Shown here: piece by piece, positions 1 through 8,174 of the stretch
How positions within the stretch are numbered: the first letter of the stretch is position 1
Layout: every line of letters starts with the position of its first letter
Assembly: GCF_029623755.1 (NCBI RefSeq)
Contig: NZ_CP121106.1
Coordinates: 1,561,001-1,625,000, forward strand
Origin: Altererythrobacter sp. CAU 1644
Lineage (GTDB): Bacteria; Pseudomonadota; Alphaproteobacteria; Sphingomonadales; Sphingomonadaceae
Reading direction: 5' to 3'
DNA: 64,000 bases
Notes under the pieces: generated by a model
Database searches by the model: none
Told to the model about the DNA's origin: nothing
What the model saw: only the letters and a program-made list of their open reading frames with translations
Translations under genes and position numbers: made by a program

Positions 1-1
1 G

Positions 2-316
2 CGGCGGCGGGCCGATGGTCGGCTCTACTGGCACTGGGATCCGGTGATGTTCGGGGTCGAGGACCCCAGCGAGTTTCGCGATCCGCTCGAACGTTCGACC
101 GAGAAGCTGGGCCAGCGCCCGGAGCTTCCGGTGCTGGTCGTGCGCGGCAAACTGAGCGATATCGTCTCGGACAAAAGCATCGCCGCCTTCCGGCGCAAGG
201 TCCCCCATGCCGAAGCTGCCGATGTCAGCGAAGCAGGGCACATGGTCGCAGGCGACAAGAACGATGCCTTCAACGCGGCAGTGATCGATTTCCTCAAGCG
301 CCACATGCCGACCTGA
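2..316 (+). CDS. alpha/beta hydrolase, C-terminal part (5' end outside window)
   Basis: The reading frame is open from the first complete codon of the window to a TGA at 314-316, so this is the last 104 residues or so of a gene that begins upstream. The fragment carries [10 protein letters not shown], then [14 protein letters not shown], and near the end a His in [10 protein letters not shown] followed by a final helix ([10 protein letters not shown]). This is the usual C-terminal layout of alpha/beta hydrolase-fold esterases, where the Asp-bearing strand (RGKLSDIV) is followed by the catalytic His of the triad. The nucleophile is outside the window and the substrate cannot be inferred. The internal ATG at 44 is not the real start, because family-like sequence continues upstream of it. 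Confidence 0.8.
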   Translation, partial: RRRADGRLYWHWDPVMFGVEDPSEFRDPLERSTEKLGQRPELPVLVVRGKLSDIVSDKSIAAFRRKVPHAEAADVSEAGHMVAGDKNDAFNAAVIDFLKRHMPT

Positions 317-410
317 CCCGCGGTCGCGGTTCCTCCGTTGCCCGCCGCCCGTCGCTCGGCTAGGGGCACATTCCAGATTCACCCTTCATCCAGACGGACA
401 GATTGCAGCC

Positions 411-1157
411 ATGGCAGGCCATTCCAAATTCAAGAACATCATGCACCGCAAGGGTGCACAGGATAAGAAGCGTTCGAACCTGTTTTCCAAGCTCAGCCGC
501 GAAATCACCGTGGCGGCCAAGATGGGCATGCCCGATCCCGACATGAACCCGCGCCTGCGCCTGGCGGTCAATGCGGCCAAGGCGCAGTCGATGCCCAAGG
601 ACAATATCCAGCGCGCGATCGACAAGGCTTCCGGCGGCGACGACGAGAATTACGAGGAAGTGCGTTACGAAGGCTACGGCCCGGGCGGCGTTGCCCTGAT
701 CGTTGAAGCATTGACCGACAACCGCAATCGCACCGCCACCAATGTGCGAACCGCTTTCAGCAAGAACGGCGGCAACCTCGGCAGCGAGGGATCGGTCAGC
801 CACGGCTTCGAACGGCTCGGCCTGATCGAATATCCGGCCAGCGCGGGTGACGAGGAGAAGGTCCTCGAGGCCGCGATCGAAGCCGGCGCGGATGACGTAG
901 AGAGCTCTGACGAAGGTCACACCATATGGACTGCCGCCGACGATCTGCATGCGGTCGCAAGCGCGCTCGAGGGGTCGTTGGGCGAGGCGGAGAACGTCAA
1001 GCTGGCATGGAAACCCAACTTGACCGTCGACATGGACGAGGGTGCGGCTTCGACTCTGCTCAAGCTGGTCGACGCGCTCGACGACGATGACGACGTCCAG
1101 ACTGTGTGGGGCAATTACGAGATCTCCGACGAGATCATGGCCAAGCTGGAGGGCTAA
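411..1157 (+). CDS. yebC: YebC/PmpR family DNA-binding regulatory protein
   Basis: 248 residues, the normal length for the family. The N-terminus [14 protein letters not shown] and the following basic, helical segment are diagnostic for YebC/PmpR (TACO1) proteins, and the acidic C-terminal stretch [17 protein letters not shown] is also typical. Members are described as transcriptional regulators, and more recently as factors that help ribosomes through difficult sequences; which role applies here cannot be read from sequence. The gene lies 90 bases upstream of ruvC, a gene order common in bacteria. No strong Shine-Dalgarno sequence precedes the ATG, but conserved sequence begins at that Met. 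Confidence 0.96.
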   Translation: MAGHSKFKNIMHRKGAQDKKRSNLFSKLSREITVAAKMGMPDPDMNPRLRLAVNAAKAQSMPKDNIQRAIDKASGGDDENYEEVRYEGYGPGGVALIVEALTDNRNRTATNVRTAFSKNGGNLGSEGSVSHGFERLGLIEYPASAGDEEKVLEAAIEAGADDVESSDEGHTIWTAADDLHAVASALEGSLGEAENVKLAWKPNLTVDMDEGAASTLLKLVDALDDDDDVQTVWGNYEISDEIMAKLEG

Positions 1158-1247
1158 CGATTGCGCCGTTCGTGTCGAGCGAAGTCGGGGCAGGCGCGCG
1201 CTTGCGGATTCCGGCTTCGCCCCAACCGCACGGAACGCGACGGTTAG

Positions 1248-1730
1248 ATGATCATTCTCGGCCTCGATCCCTCGCTTTCCTGCACCGGATGGGGCCTGAT
1301 CCGTTCCGAAGGGTCACGCATCGCGCATGTTGCCAATGGCGAGGTCAAGACCGACGCCAGTGCGCCCATGAGCGCACGGCTCGACCATCTCTACAGCGCC
1401 ATCGCCGCGGTGATCGCAACGTATGCGCCCGACCGCGCGGCGGCGGAAGAAGTCTTCGCCAATAAGAACCCGCAATCGACGCTCAAGCTGGCGCAGGCGC
1501 GGGGGGCGGTGCTGGCTGCCTGCGGGGCGGCGAACCTCGCGGTCAACGAGCATGCCGCGCGACTGGTCAAGAAATCGGTGGTCGGCACCGGCGGGGCGGA
1601 CAAGGCACAGGTGCAGGCCATGCTCAAGGTCCTGCTGCCCGGCGCGCAGATTGCCGGGGCGGACGCGGCCGATGCGCTCGCGGTCGCAATCGCCGATGCG
1701 CATCTGTCCTACTCTCCGACCGCGCGCTAG
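1248..1730 (+). CDS. ruvC: Holliday junction resolvase RuvC
   Basis: 160 residues. RuvC is the dimeric, magnesium-dependent endonuclease that cuts four-way junctions at the end of homologous recombination, with RuvAB. It starts with IILGLDPSLSCTGWG, which contains the first catalytic Asp. The second acidic site is in AAEEVFANKNPQS, and the last pair lies in GADAADALAVAIADAH, so all four acidic positions of the RNase H-like fold are present. It is slightly shorter than the roughly 170-residue E. coli protein because of a short C-terminal tail. ruvA and ruvB are not in the following genes. The ATG start is directly followed by conserved sequence. Confidence 0.96.
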   Translation: MIILGLDPSLSCTGWGLIRSEGSRIAHVANGEVKTDASAPMSARLDHLYSAIAAVIATYAPDRAAAEEVFANKNPQSTLKLAQARGAVLAACGAANLAVNEHAARLVKKSVVGTGGADKAQVQAMLKVLLPGAQIAGADAADALAVAIADAHLSYSPTAR

Positions 1731-1864
1731 AATTCGCACATGCAGCGTTCAGCCAGGTCCTTGCAATTTCGTGCTTTCGCGCCGGGTTTTCGCCCTGAAG
1801 ATTCCCGACCCAGGACCGTGTTCCATGTGTTCCATCCTGTAGGATTTCGCCCCAAGGAGCTGCA

Positions 1865-2206
1865 ATGATCCGACTTTACGGCATTCCCAATTGTGACACG
1901 GTCAAGAAGGCGCGGAAGTGGCTCGACGCGAAGGGCGTCGATTACGCATTTCACGATTTCAAGAAAGAGGGCGTGAGCCCGGCCAAGCTCAAGGCATGGA
2001 TCGCGCTGCACGGCGTCGATACGGTGCTCAACCGGCGCGGGACGACCTTTCGCAAGCTGTCCGACGAGGACAGGGCCGATATCGACGAGGCCAAGGCGGT
2101 GCGCCTGCTCGAAGCCAATCCGAGCATGATCAAGCGGCCCGTGGTCGAACATGACGGCGGTGTGCTGGTGGGATTCAAGGACAGCGAATGGGAAGCAGTG
2201 TTGTGA
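1865..2206 (+). CDS. ArsC/Spx-fold protein (YffB-like arsenate reductase family)
   Basis: 113 residues with the thioredoxin-like ArsC fold: a first strand MIRLYGIPNCDTVKKARKW with a single Cys in the active-site position, then LNRRGTTFRKL, and IKRPVVEHDGG near the end. This is the YffB/YfgD branch, whose members are annotated as putative reductases using glutathione; a true arsenate detoxification role is not supported by any ars genes nearby. An AAGGAG ribosome binding site sits at about 1854-1859. The 134 bases between ruvC and this gene contain no further ORF that looks real. Confidence 0.88.
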   Translation: MIRLYGIPNCDTVKKARKWLDAKGVDYAFHDFKKEGVSPAKLKAWIALHGVDTVLNRRGTTFRKLSDEDRADIDEAKAVRLLEANPSMIKRPVVEHDGGVLVGFKDSEWEAVL

Positions 2207-2216
2207 AGCGCGCGGC

Positions 2217-2369
2217 TCAGTCTCCGCGCATCGCCTCGCGCCCTGTCAGTTCGCCGGCATTGCCGTCGGCAACTTCGAGGACTTCGTCCTTCACCTCGAT
2301 CGGGTCATAGCCTGCGGCCCACAGCCCACCGAATGCGAGAACGACCACAATGATCAGCTTCTTGAACAT
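2217..2369 (-). CDS. small single-pass membrane protein, hypothetical
   Basis: A 50-residue ORF whose likely start is the ATG at 2369. It begins MFKKLIIVVVLAFGGLWAAG, one hydrophobic helix after a short positive N-terminus (inside-positive), followed by an acidic tail (EVKDEVLEVADG). I do not recognise the family. The frame is open further upstream to 2477, but that extension runs through the start of the divergent glycerophosphodiesterase and is not protein-like. Its 5' end overlaps the first 20 bases of that gene head to head, so the two transcripts would be complementary at their starts. The ribosome binding site is weak. Confidence 0.55.
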   Translation of the reverse strand: MFKKLIIVVVLAFGGLWAAGYDPIEVKDEVLEVADGNAGELTGREAMRGD

Positions 2370-3432
2370 GGCCCGCAGATTTTCGGATTTCGCGGTTAAG
2401 CTTGGGTTTCCTGCAATGCTTGCTGCGTTGTTTGCCATGGGCGGGATTGCGCAGGCCGCCGAAGGCCCGATTATCATCGCGCATCGGGGGGCAAGTGCGG
2501 AGCGACCCGAGCATACGCTGGCCGCTTACGAACGCGCGATCGACCAGGGCGCGGATTACATCGAGCCGGACCTCGTTGTGACCAAGGACCTCGTGCTGGT
2601 GGTGCGGCACGAGAACAATCTTGCCGACACCACCGACGTGTCGAGCCGCGAGGAGTTCGAGGATCGCCGCCGCGACAAGACCATCGATGGCCAGAAGATC
2701 GCGGGCTGGTTTGCCGAGGATTTCACGCTCGAGGAGCTGCGCATCTTGCGCGCCAAGGAGCGGATCCCTGCCATTCGCCCTGCCAATGCCCGCTTCAACG
2801 GGCTTTACCAGGTGCCGACACTGGAGGAGGTGGTGAAGCTGGTCCGCGCGAAAGAGGCAGAGACCGGGCGCCGAATCGGCATCTATCCCGAACTCAAACA
2901 CCCCAGTTTCCTGTTGCAGGAAGCCGGGATCGACATGGTCGACCTGCTGCTCAAGGAGTTCCGCACGCTGGGCGTCACAGAAGCAGATCCAGTCTTCGTC
3001 CAGAGCTTCGAGGTCGGCACGCTCCAGCGGCTCAACCAGCGTAGCGACTTCAAGCTGGTGCAACTGGTAAAGCCGGAGGATGGCCCGGCGGACGAACCGG
3101 ACATGCGCTATGCCGAAATGGTCACGCCAAGCGGGCTGGCCGAAATTGCCGAATACGCCGATGCCATTGGTGCCCATATCGGCCTGATCCTCGGCCCGGA
3201 CGGCTCCCCGACCACGCTGATTGCCGATGCCGGGGCCGCTGGTCTGGAGGTACACGCCTGGACGCTGCGGCCGGAGAACGCGTTCCTTCCCCCCTCGCTC
3301 CAAGGTGAAGGCGGAGACCAGGGCCGCGGCAAGATCGATCTGCTGAAGCGAATGCTTGTCAGCGCCGGGGTCACCGGGATTTTCACCGATGCGCCGAACC
3401 TCGCGGTTCAGGTCAATTCACAAGCGCGCTGA
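2350..3432 (+). CDS. secreted glycerophosphodiester phosphodiesterase
   Basis: 360 residues in the longest reading, with a hydrophobic N-terminal segment ending in IAQAAEG that looks like a signal peptide cleaved after an AxA motif, so the enzyme is probably periplasmic. GDPD-family hallmarks follow: IIAHRGAS with the catalytic His and Arg, a metal-binding IEPDLV, and a second catalytic His in VVRHENN. The length and the DVSSREEFEDRR insertion resemble GlpQ-type enzymes, which hydrolyse glycerophosphodiesters to glycerol-3-phosphate and an alcohol. Alternative starts are the ATGs at 2368 and 2416; all keep the hydrophobic leader. Its 3' end overlaps the convergent ubiG by 20 bases. Confidence 0.9.
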   Translation: MISFLNMARRFSDFAVKLGFPAMLAALFAMGGIAQAAEGPIIIAHRGASAERPEHTLAAYERAIDQGADYIEPDLVVTKDLVLVVRHENNLADTTDVSSREEFEDRRRDKTIDGQKIAGWFAEDFTLEELRILRAKERIPAIRPANARFNGLYQVPTLEEVVKLVRAKEAETGRRIGIYPELKHPSFLLQEAGIDMVDLLLKEFRTLGVTEADPVFVQSFEVGTLQRLNQRSDFKLVQLVKPEDGPADEPDMRYAEMVTPSGLAEIAEYADAIGAHIGLILGPDGSPTTLIADAGAAGLEVHAWTLRPENAFLPPSLQGEGGDQGRGKIDLLKRMLVSAGVTGIFTDAPNLAVQVNSQAR

Positions 3433-4171
3433 CGATGTAATTGAGGCTGAGGTCGTCAGACAGGTGGAGCCCCTTGCCCGGACGCCAGGTGATGCCGCGT
3501 GGTTCACCCATTGCGAGGCCAGCTTCGGCGAGCAGCTCGCCCAATTCCCCGGGCGTGACGAAGTCGTTCCAGTCATGCGTGCCGCGCGGGACATAGCCTA
3601 TCCGTTCGGCCGCCTCGACCAGCAGAAGCTTGCTCGCCGGCGTGCGATTGGGAGTCGAAAGGACCAGCAAACCGCCGGGGGCGAGGCTTGTCGCGAGATC
3701 GCGCAGGAAACGCGGCTTGTCAGCGACATGCTCGATCACTTCAAGCGAAGTGACGAGATCGAAGGTGCCGAGATCGAGCGCACCGATCTCGCCGGTCATG
3801 TAGCGGATATCGAGGCCCGCCGCTTCGGCATGGGCGCTGGCTACGCCGATGTTCTCGGCCGAGGCATCGACGCCGGTCACCTCAGCGCCCAGACGGCGGA
3901 GCGGTTCGCACACCAACCCGGCTCCGCAACCGACGTCGAGCGCGCTCTTGCCAACGAGCGGACGGGCAGCGCAAACGTCGCCGCCCCAGTGCAGGTCGAT
4001 CGCTTCACGGATGAACTGAAGGCGGACCGGATTGACCTGGTGGAGCGAAGCCATCGGCCCCTTGGCGTCCCACCAGTCGCGCGCCAAAGCCGAGAAATGC
4101 GCTGCCTCTTCGGGCCGGATAGTTGTGCCGCCCGAAGATTTGGTTTCACCGCCAGATATTGCATCGCTCAT
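3413..4171 (-). CDS. ubiG: ubiquinone biosynthesis O-methyltransferase UbiG
   Basis: 252 residues. UbiG performs both O-methylations of ubiquinone biosynthesis using S-adenosylmethionine. The early segment EEAAHFSALARDWWDAKGPMASLHQVNPVRLQFI is the UbiG signature, followed by the SAM-binding LDVGCGAGLVCEPLRRLGA and a post-I motif around EVIEHV. The length matches the family. It stands alone on the minus strand between a glycerophosphodiesterase and aspartate kinase, a neighbourhood seen in sphingomonads, where ubiG and the aspartate kinase gene are divergent. Confidence 0.96.
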   Translation of the reverse strand: MSDAISGGETKSSGGTTIRPEEAAHFSALARDWWDAKGPMASLHQVNPVRLQFIREAIDLHWGGDVCAARPLVGKSALDVGCGAGLVCEPLRRLGAEVTGVDASAENIGVASAHAEAAGLDIRYMTGEIGALDLGTFDLVTSLEVIEHVADKPRFLRDLATSLAPGGLLVLSTPNRTPASKLLLVEAAERIGYVPRGTHDWNDFVTPGELGELLAEAGLAMGEPRGITWRPGKGLHLSDDLSLNYIVSALVN

Positions 4172-4225
4172 GCCGCGCCCCTAACAGGCCTCGATTGCTC
4201 GCACCAGTATGATGGGAGGCGATAG

Positions 4226-5506
4226 TTGGCGCGGATCGTGATTAAATTCGGCGGCACCTCGATGGCGGGGACCGAGCGGATTCGCCGCGTCGCCAATATC
4301 GTGCGCAAGCAGCAGGCCGCAGGTCATGAAGTTGCCGTGGTGGTGAGCGCCATGGCGGGCGAGACCGACCGGCTGGTCAATTTCTGCCGCGAAGCCAATG
4401 CAATGTACGATCCGGCTGAATATGACGTGGTCGTCGCCAGCGGCGAGCAAGTGACGAGCGGGCTACTCGCGCTCACCCTGCAATCGCTCGGTTGCAAGGC
4501 GCGCAGCTGGCTCGGCTGGCAGTTGCCGATCAAGACGGTCGAGGCGCATGCCAAGGCGCGGATCGAGGACATCGAAGCTGAGGCGGTGATCGCCTCGATG
4601 CAGGCGGGCGAGATCGCCGTCATTCCTGGCTTCCAGGGAATCGGCGAAGACGGCCGCGTGACTACCCTGGGGCGCGGCGGCTCGGATACATCGGCGGTTG
4701 CAGTGGCGGCGGCGGTAAGGGCCGATCGCTGCGACATCTACACCGATGTAGATGGGGTCTACACCACCGACCCGCGGATCGTCGCCAAGGCGCACAAGCT
4801 GAAGGCGGTGACCTACGAGGAAATGCTCGAGCTCGCCTCGGTCGGGGCCAAGGTGCTGCAGACCCGCTCGGTCGGCCTCGCGATGAAAGAGGGCGTGCGC
4901 GTGCAGGTGCTCTCGAGCTTCATCGGTGACGACGCCATCCCGGCCGACGATTTGCCCGGCACTCTGATCGTGTCGGACGAGGAAATGGATCAATTAGTGG
5001 AGAACGGCGACATGGAACGCCAACTCGTAACCGGCATCGCGCATGACAAGAACGAGGCCAAGGTGATCCTCACCCGCGTGCCCGACCGGCCCGGCGCGGT
5101 GGCCAATATCTTCGAGCCGCTGGCCAAGGCCAGCATCAACGTCGACATGATCATCCAGAACGTCGGCCGCGACAAGGGCGAGACTGACGTAACCTTTACC
5201 GTGCCGCAAGCCGACCTCGCGCGGGCGCAAGCGCTGCTTGAAGACAAGCGCGACGTGATCGGCTTCAACCGCATCATCACCGACAGCCAGATTGCCAAGA
5301 TCAGCGTCGTCGGTGTCGGCATGAAGAGCCACGCCGGCGTCGCCAGCACTATGTTCCGCGCGCTTAGCGAGCGCGGGATCAACATCCAGGCCATCTCGAC
5401 CTCCGAGATCAAGGTCAGCGTGATGATCGACGAGGACGAGACCGAACTTGCGGTGCGCGTGCTGCACACCGCCTATGGGCTCGATGCCAAGGAAGATGCC
5501 GCCTGA
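4226..5506 (+). CDS. lysC: aspartate kinase
   Basis: 426 residues. This enzyme phosphorylates L-aspartate, the first step towards lysine, threonine and methionine. Residues 1-240 form the amino-acid kinase domain with KFGGTSMAG at the start and VTTLGRGGSDTSAVA for ATP/substrate binding. Two ACT domains follow (about 265-345 and 345-420), the site of feedback regulation in this family. It is the short monofunctional form without a fused homoserine dehydrogenase. The start is TTG at 4226, preceded by GGGAGG at about 4214-4219; conserved sequence begins immediately after it. Confidence 0.95.
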   Translation: MARIVIKFGGTSMAGTERIRRVANIVRKQQAAGHEVAVVVSAMAGETDRLVNFCREANAMYDPAEYDVVVASGEQVTSGLLALTLQSLGCKARSWLGWQLPIKTVEAHAKARIEDIEAEAVIASMQAGEIAVIPGFQGIGEDGRVTTLGRGGSDTSAVAVAAAVRADRCDIYTDVDGVYTTDPRIVAKAHKLKAVTYEEMLELASVGAKVLQTRSVGLAMKEGVRVQVLSSFIGDDAIPADDLPGTLIVSDEEMDQLVENGDMERQLVTGIAHDKNEAKVILTRVPDRPGAVANIFEPLAKASINVDMIIQNVGRDKGETDVTFTVPQADLARAQALLEDKRDVIGFNRIITDSQIAKISVVGVGMKSHAGVASTMFRALSERGINIQAISTSEIKVSVMIDEDETELAVRVLHTAYGLDAKEDAA

Positions 5507-5507
5507 G

Positions 5508-6119
5508 CTAGCGCGCGGCCTCGTCGACAAGTTCGAGGATATTGTCGGAATCGAGCCGCTGGCGATAGTCGGCGGTGACGAACTTCGCCCTGACCGTTCC
5601 TTCGGGCGAAAGCACCAGCACCGCTGGCCGCGGTACGCCGTGGGCGTAATGGCCCTCCGGATACTCGGGATCGCGCAGCCCCGCGGCGTCGACAAAGCCG
5701 ATCGTGCGGTCGCTCAGGAGCTCGAACGGAATTGCATTCTCCTTGGCGAATTCGGCGAGGATCTCGGGTGCGTCGTAGGTGAGGCTGGCAAGCTTGTAGC
5801 CGCGCCGTTCGAGCGGCTTGACCACCGCTTTGTGTTCCTTGATCTCGGCCTTGCAGAAGGGACACCATTCGGCGGAGCGCTGGAGCACGAGGACCAGCCC
5901 GTTCTCGCCGCTTGCTTCGGAGATCCGCAGTCTGGCACCGCTGGTATCGCGCACGAACATCTCGACCGGCGCTCTCTCACCCACCTCGATGCCGACCTCG
6001 AGATGTTGTGGAGGCAGAAGGGCCGGGCCCAGTCGCCAGAGAGCTATCGCGGCCACTGCCAGGACGGCCAGCCCCAGCGCCCACTTCACTCTCGCCTCGC
6101 GGTTGGGCTCATGGCCCAT
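5508..6119 (-). CDS. membrane-anchored redoxin (AhpC/TSA-like, thioredoxin fold)
   Basis: 203 residues from the ATG at 6119, which has a strong AAAGGAG site about 7 bases upstream; the frame is open further upstream but without protein-like sequence. Residues 13-35 (WALGLAVLAVAAIALW) form an N-terminal membrane anchor, leaving the rest periplasmic. The redoxin domain has SAEWCPFCKAEI, a CxxC active site in the thioredoxin position, and DRTIGFVDAAGLRDPEYPEG, typical of the peroxiredoxin-like redoxin family. It probably reduces a disulfide or peroxide in the periplasm; the substrate is unknown. It converges tightly on aspartate kinase with a 1-base gap. Confidence 0.85.
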   Translation of the reverse strand: MGHEPNREARVKWALGLAVLAVAAIALWRLGPALLPPQHLEVGIEVGERAPVEMFVRDTSGARLRISEASGENGLVLVLQRSAEWCPFCKAEIKEHKAVVKPLERRGYKLASLTYDAPEILAEFAKENAIPFELLSDRTIGFVDAAGLRDPEYPEGHYAHGVPRPAVLVLSPEGTVRAKFVTADYRQRLDSDNILELVDEAAR

Positions 6120-6290
6120 CGATACGTTCTCCTTTGATCTGACATTCGGGCGCGACGTCGAACCTGCTTTCGCGACGGCTCCCGCAGTTCGTCCCGCGCA
6201 AGCCATCCTTGCGCCGCACGTAAGATACCAAGCTAACCATTCCTTAACTCCCGCAGCCGAACCATTCGCGCAGGCGAAGGAGCAGGACCC

Positions 6291-6965
6291 ATGGCGCTGA
6301 AAGCGCATCTCGACACGACATTTTCGACGACGGACGACAATCGCGGCAGTGATCGGCGGAGCCTGTTGCTTGCAACAAGCGGCTCGCTGCCGTCGGGCAA
6401 GGATGCCAATGTGACGGTGCACAACATCTCGCAATCAGGGATGCTGCTCGAAACGAGCCTCCCGCTAGCCGAGGGTTCCAGCATCCTGGTAGATCTTCCC
6501 GAAGCCGGCGAGGTCGAAGCGAAGGTCGTGTGGGGCAGCGGAATCCTGTTCGGGTGTCGTTTCGAAGGCGAACTCAATCCGGCTGCGCTTAGTGCGGCGC
6601 AACTCCGTGCGTCCGCACCGCTACCTCCCGGGGTCGGGCAGAGCGCTGTCGGTCGCCGATTGACAGGCGAGGTGTTCGGCAAGCGGATCGAGCAGATGCG
6701 CAAGAGACGCGGCCTCACTCTGGCAGAAGTGGCCGAGGTTCTGGGGGTCAGCAAGCCGACCGTCTGGGCATGGGAAAAGGGCAAGGCGCGTCCGGTGGCC
6801 GAACGCCTTCCCGCGCTCGCGCAAGTCCTGGGCATTGACGAAGCCGAACTGGTTAGTTTCCGTGAGCCGCCAGGCATAAGCGAACTCCTCGATACGAGCC
6901 GCGAACGCATCGCCGAGAGTTATGGGACTACTCCCGACAAGGTTCGCATAATGATCGAGCTATAA
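6291..6965 (+). CDS. PilZ domain fused to XRE-type helix-turn-helix regulator
   Basis: 224 residues. An N-terminal PilZ domain (about 15-100) carries both halves of the cyclic-di-GMP binding signature: RxxxR as RGSDR at residues 18-22, and NxSxxG as NISQSG at 45-50. After a short Pro-rich linker, residues 124-190 are an XRE/Cro helix-turn-helix (LTLAEVAEVLGVSKPTVWAWEKGKARP). The architecture predicts a one-component transcription factor that reads cyclic-di-GMP directly. An AAGGAG site precedes the ATG. The next gene downstream is a PAS-GGDEF protein, which fits a cyclic-di-GMP theme. DNA targets are unknown; the AT-rich gap that follows is a candidate. Confidence 0.88.
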   Translation: MALKAHLDTTFSTTDDNRGSDRRSLLLATSGSLPSGKDANVTVHNISQSGMLLETSLPLAEGSSILVDLPEAGEVEAKVVWGSGILFGCRFEGELNPAALSAAQLRASAPLPPGVGQSAVGRRLTGEVFGKRIEQMRKRRGLTLAEVAEVLGVSKPTVWAWEKGKARPVAERLPALAQVLGIDEAELVSFREPPGISELLDTSRERIAESYGTTPDKVRIMIEL

Positions 6966-7204
6966 TGCACCCTCCGAAACAATTTGTAAAATCGGACGCA
7001 CGAAAACAATAATATGGTAAACAATAACTGTAGTTGATTCGTTTTTTAGTTAAGTAATGTTACGTAGCTAACGAGAAATAGCTGTCTAACTAGTACAACG
7101 CCACATAATCTGAACAACAAGGCGATTCGGGTTAGTTAACTGTAACAGCTTGACCAAGAGACGGATGAACAGGGGGTTGGTCGTCAGAGCCGGGGGCAAG
7201 CGGC
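6966..7204. promoter_or_regulatory. AT-rich intergenic promoter region upstream of the GGDEF gene
   Basis: A 239-base gap that is strikingly AT-rich against its GC-rich surroundings. It holds runs such as TTCGTTTTTTAG and several short TTAGTTAA/TAACTAG-like inverted pieces, for example GTTAGTTAAC at 7131-7140. I see no ORF. It most likely carries the promoter and operator of the PAS-GGDEF gene, possibly a target of the PilZ-HTH protein encoded just upstream. No single promoter can be assigned with confidence. Confidence 0.4.
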
Positions 7205-8131
7205 ATGTTGAGGGGTATTACCGTCGTTGACGGTTCTGTGCTTTGCGGGTTGTTGGCAGAGAGTGCCGACGACATCATTCTGAAACTGGATGAAAGAGGC
7301 TTCATTTCCTATGCCTCGCCCGCGATCGACCAACTGGGCCTGCGCCTGTCCGAACTGCTCGTTCCACCACATCTGTCTGATCTGGCGCTGCAGTCGCATG
7401 GCGATGCGCTGAGAACCTATTTCGGCGATGCTCTCGCGGGGATGGCACCTCGTGACCGGATCGAGTTCCCGGCGATCGGGTCGGAACGATCGGGGATGGC
7501 AGACAGGTGGTATTCCCTCAGCCTCCGTGCAGCACCTGAAGAGAACGGCGATCGCGGCGGTGCCCTAGGGGTGATGCGCTCGATCGGCGCGGGCGCTGGT
7601 ATCGAGCGCGACATGCGCGCCGTCTCCACCATCGACCCGCTCACCGGGTTGAGCAATCGATCGGCCTTCGTCGCGATGTTGTCCCGCGCTCTTGCATTCG
7701 GGGAGTCAGGATCGGTCGTCGTCTTCTCTATCGACCGGTTTCGGGCAGTGAAGATGCGTTATGGCCAGGCGCGGGCCGACGAGGTCCTATGGGCATTTGC
7801 CCAGTTCCTGCGCTCAATGCTGGGCGAGATGCCCAGCCTGACGCGGCTTGAGGGCGAGCGTTTCGCGGCAATACTGCCGGGCGCGGAGCCTCCATCGGCG
7901 ATGGCTGCGGCCCAGGAGACCGTCCGCACCTTCGCCGAGCTTTCCACCGGGCGCGGGCGCGACGATCTTGCGCTTTCAGCCAGTGCGGGCATCGCGGCGA
8001 TGACGGAGGAGGTCGACAGCGTCTTGTCGCGCGCCGAGCTTGCGCTCAAAGTGGCTTCGAGCGCCGGCGGACGCCGAGTAGAGTTGGCCGACAAACTACC
8101 TTCGTGCCTGCGTTACCGGCGTAGCGCCTGA
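7205..8131 (+). CDS. PAS-GGDEF protein with degenerate catalytic signature
   Basis: 308 residues. Residues 10-125 look like a PAS-type sensor (LLAESADDIILKLDERGFISYASPA, with a typical ending GALGVMRSIG). Residues 140-300 are a GGDEF-like domain, recognised by DPLTGLSNRSAF at 144-155 and a VFSIDRFRAVKMRYG strand. Where an active diguanylate cyclase has GGDEF or GGEEF, this protein has EGERF (216-220), so the catalytic pair is altered and cyclase activity is unlikely. It may act as a cyclic-di-GMP or GTP receptor or a protein-interaction module. The upstream neighbour is a PilZ-HTH regulator. Confidence 0.85.
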   Translation: MLRGITVVDGSVLCGLLAESADDIILKLDERGFISYASPAIDQLGLRLSELLVPPHLSDLALQSHGDALRTYFGDALAGMAPRDRIEFPAIGSERSGMADRWYSLSLRAAPEENGDRGGALGVMRSIGAGAGIERDMRAVSTIDPLTGLSNRSAFVAMLSRALAFGESGSVVVFSIDRFRAVKMRYGQARADEVLWAFAQFLRSMLGEMPSLTRLEGERFAAILPGAEPPSAMAAAQETVRTFAELSTGRGRDDLALSASAGIAAMTEEVDSVLSRAELALKVASSAGGRRVELADKLPSCLRYRRSA

Positions 8132-8174
8132 CACGTCTTGCCCACCCGCGCAGACGCGCCTAAGCGCCGCACGC

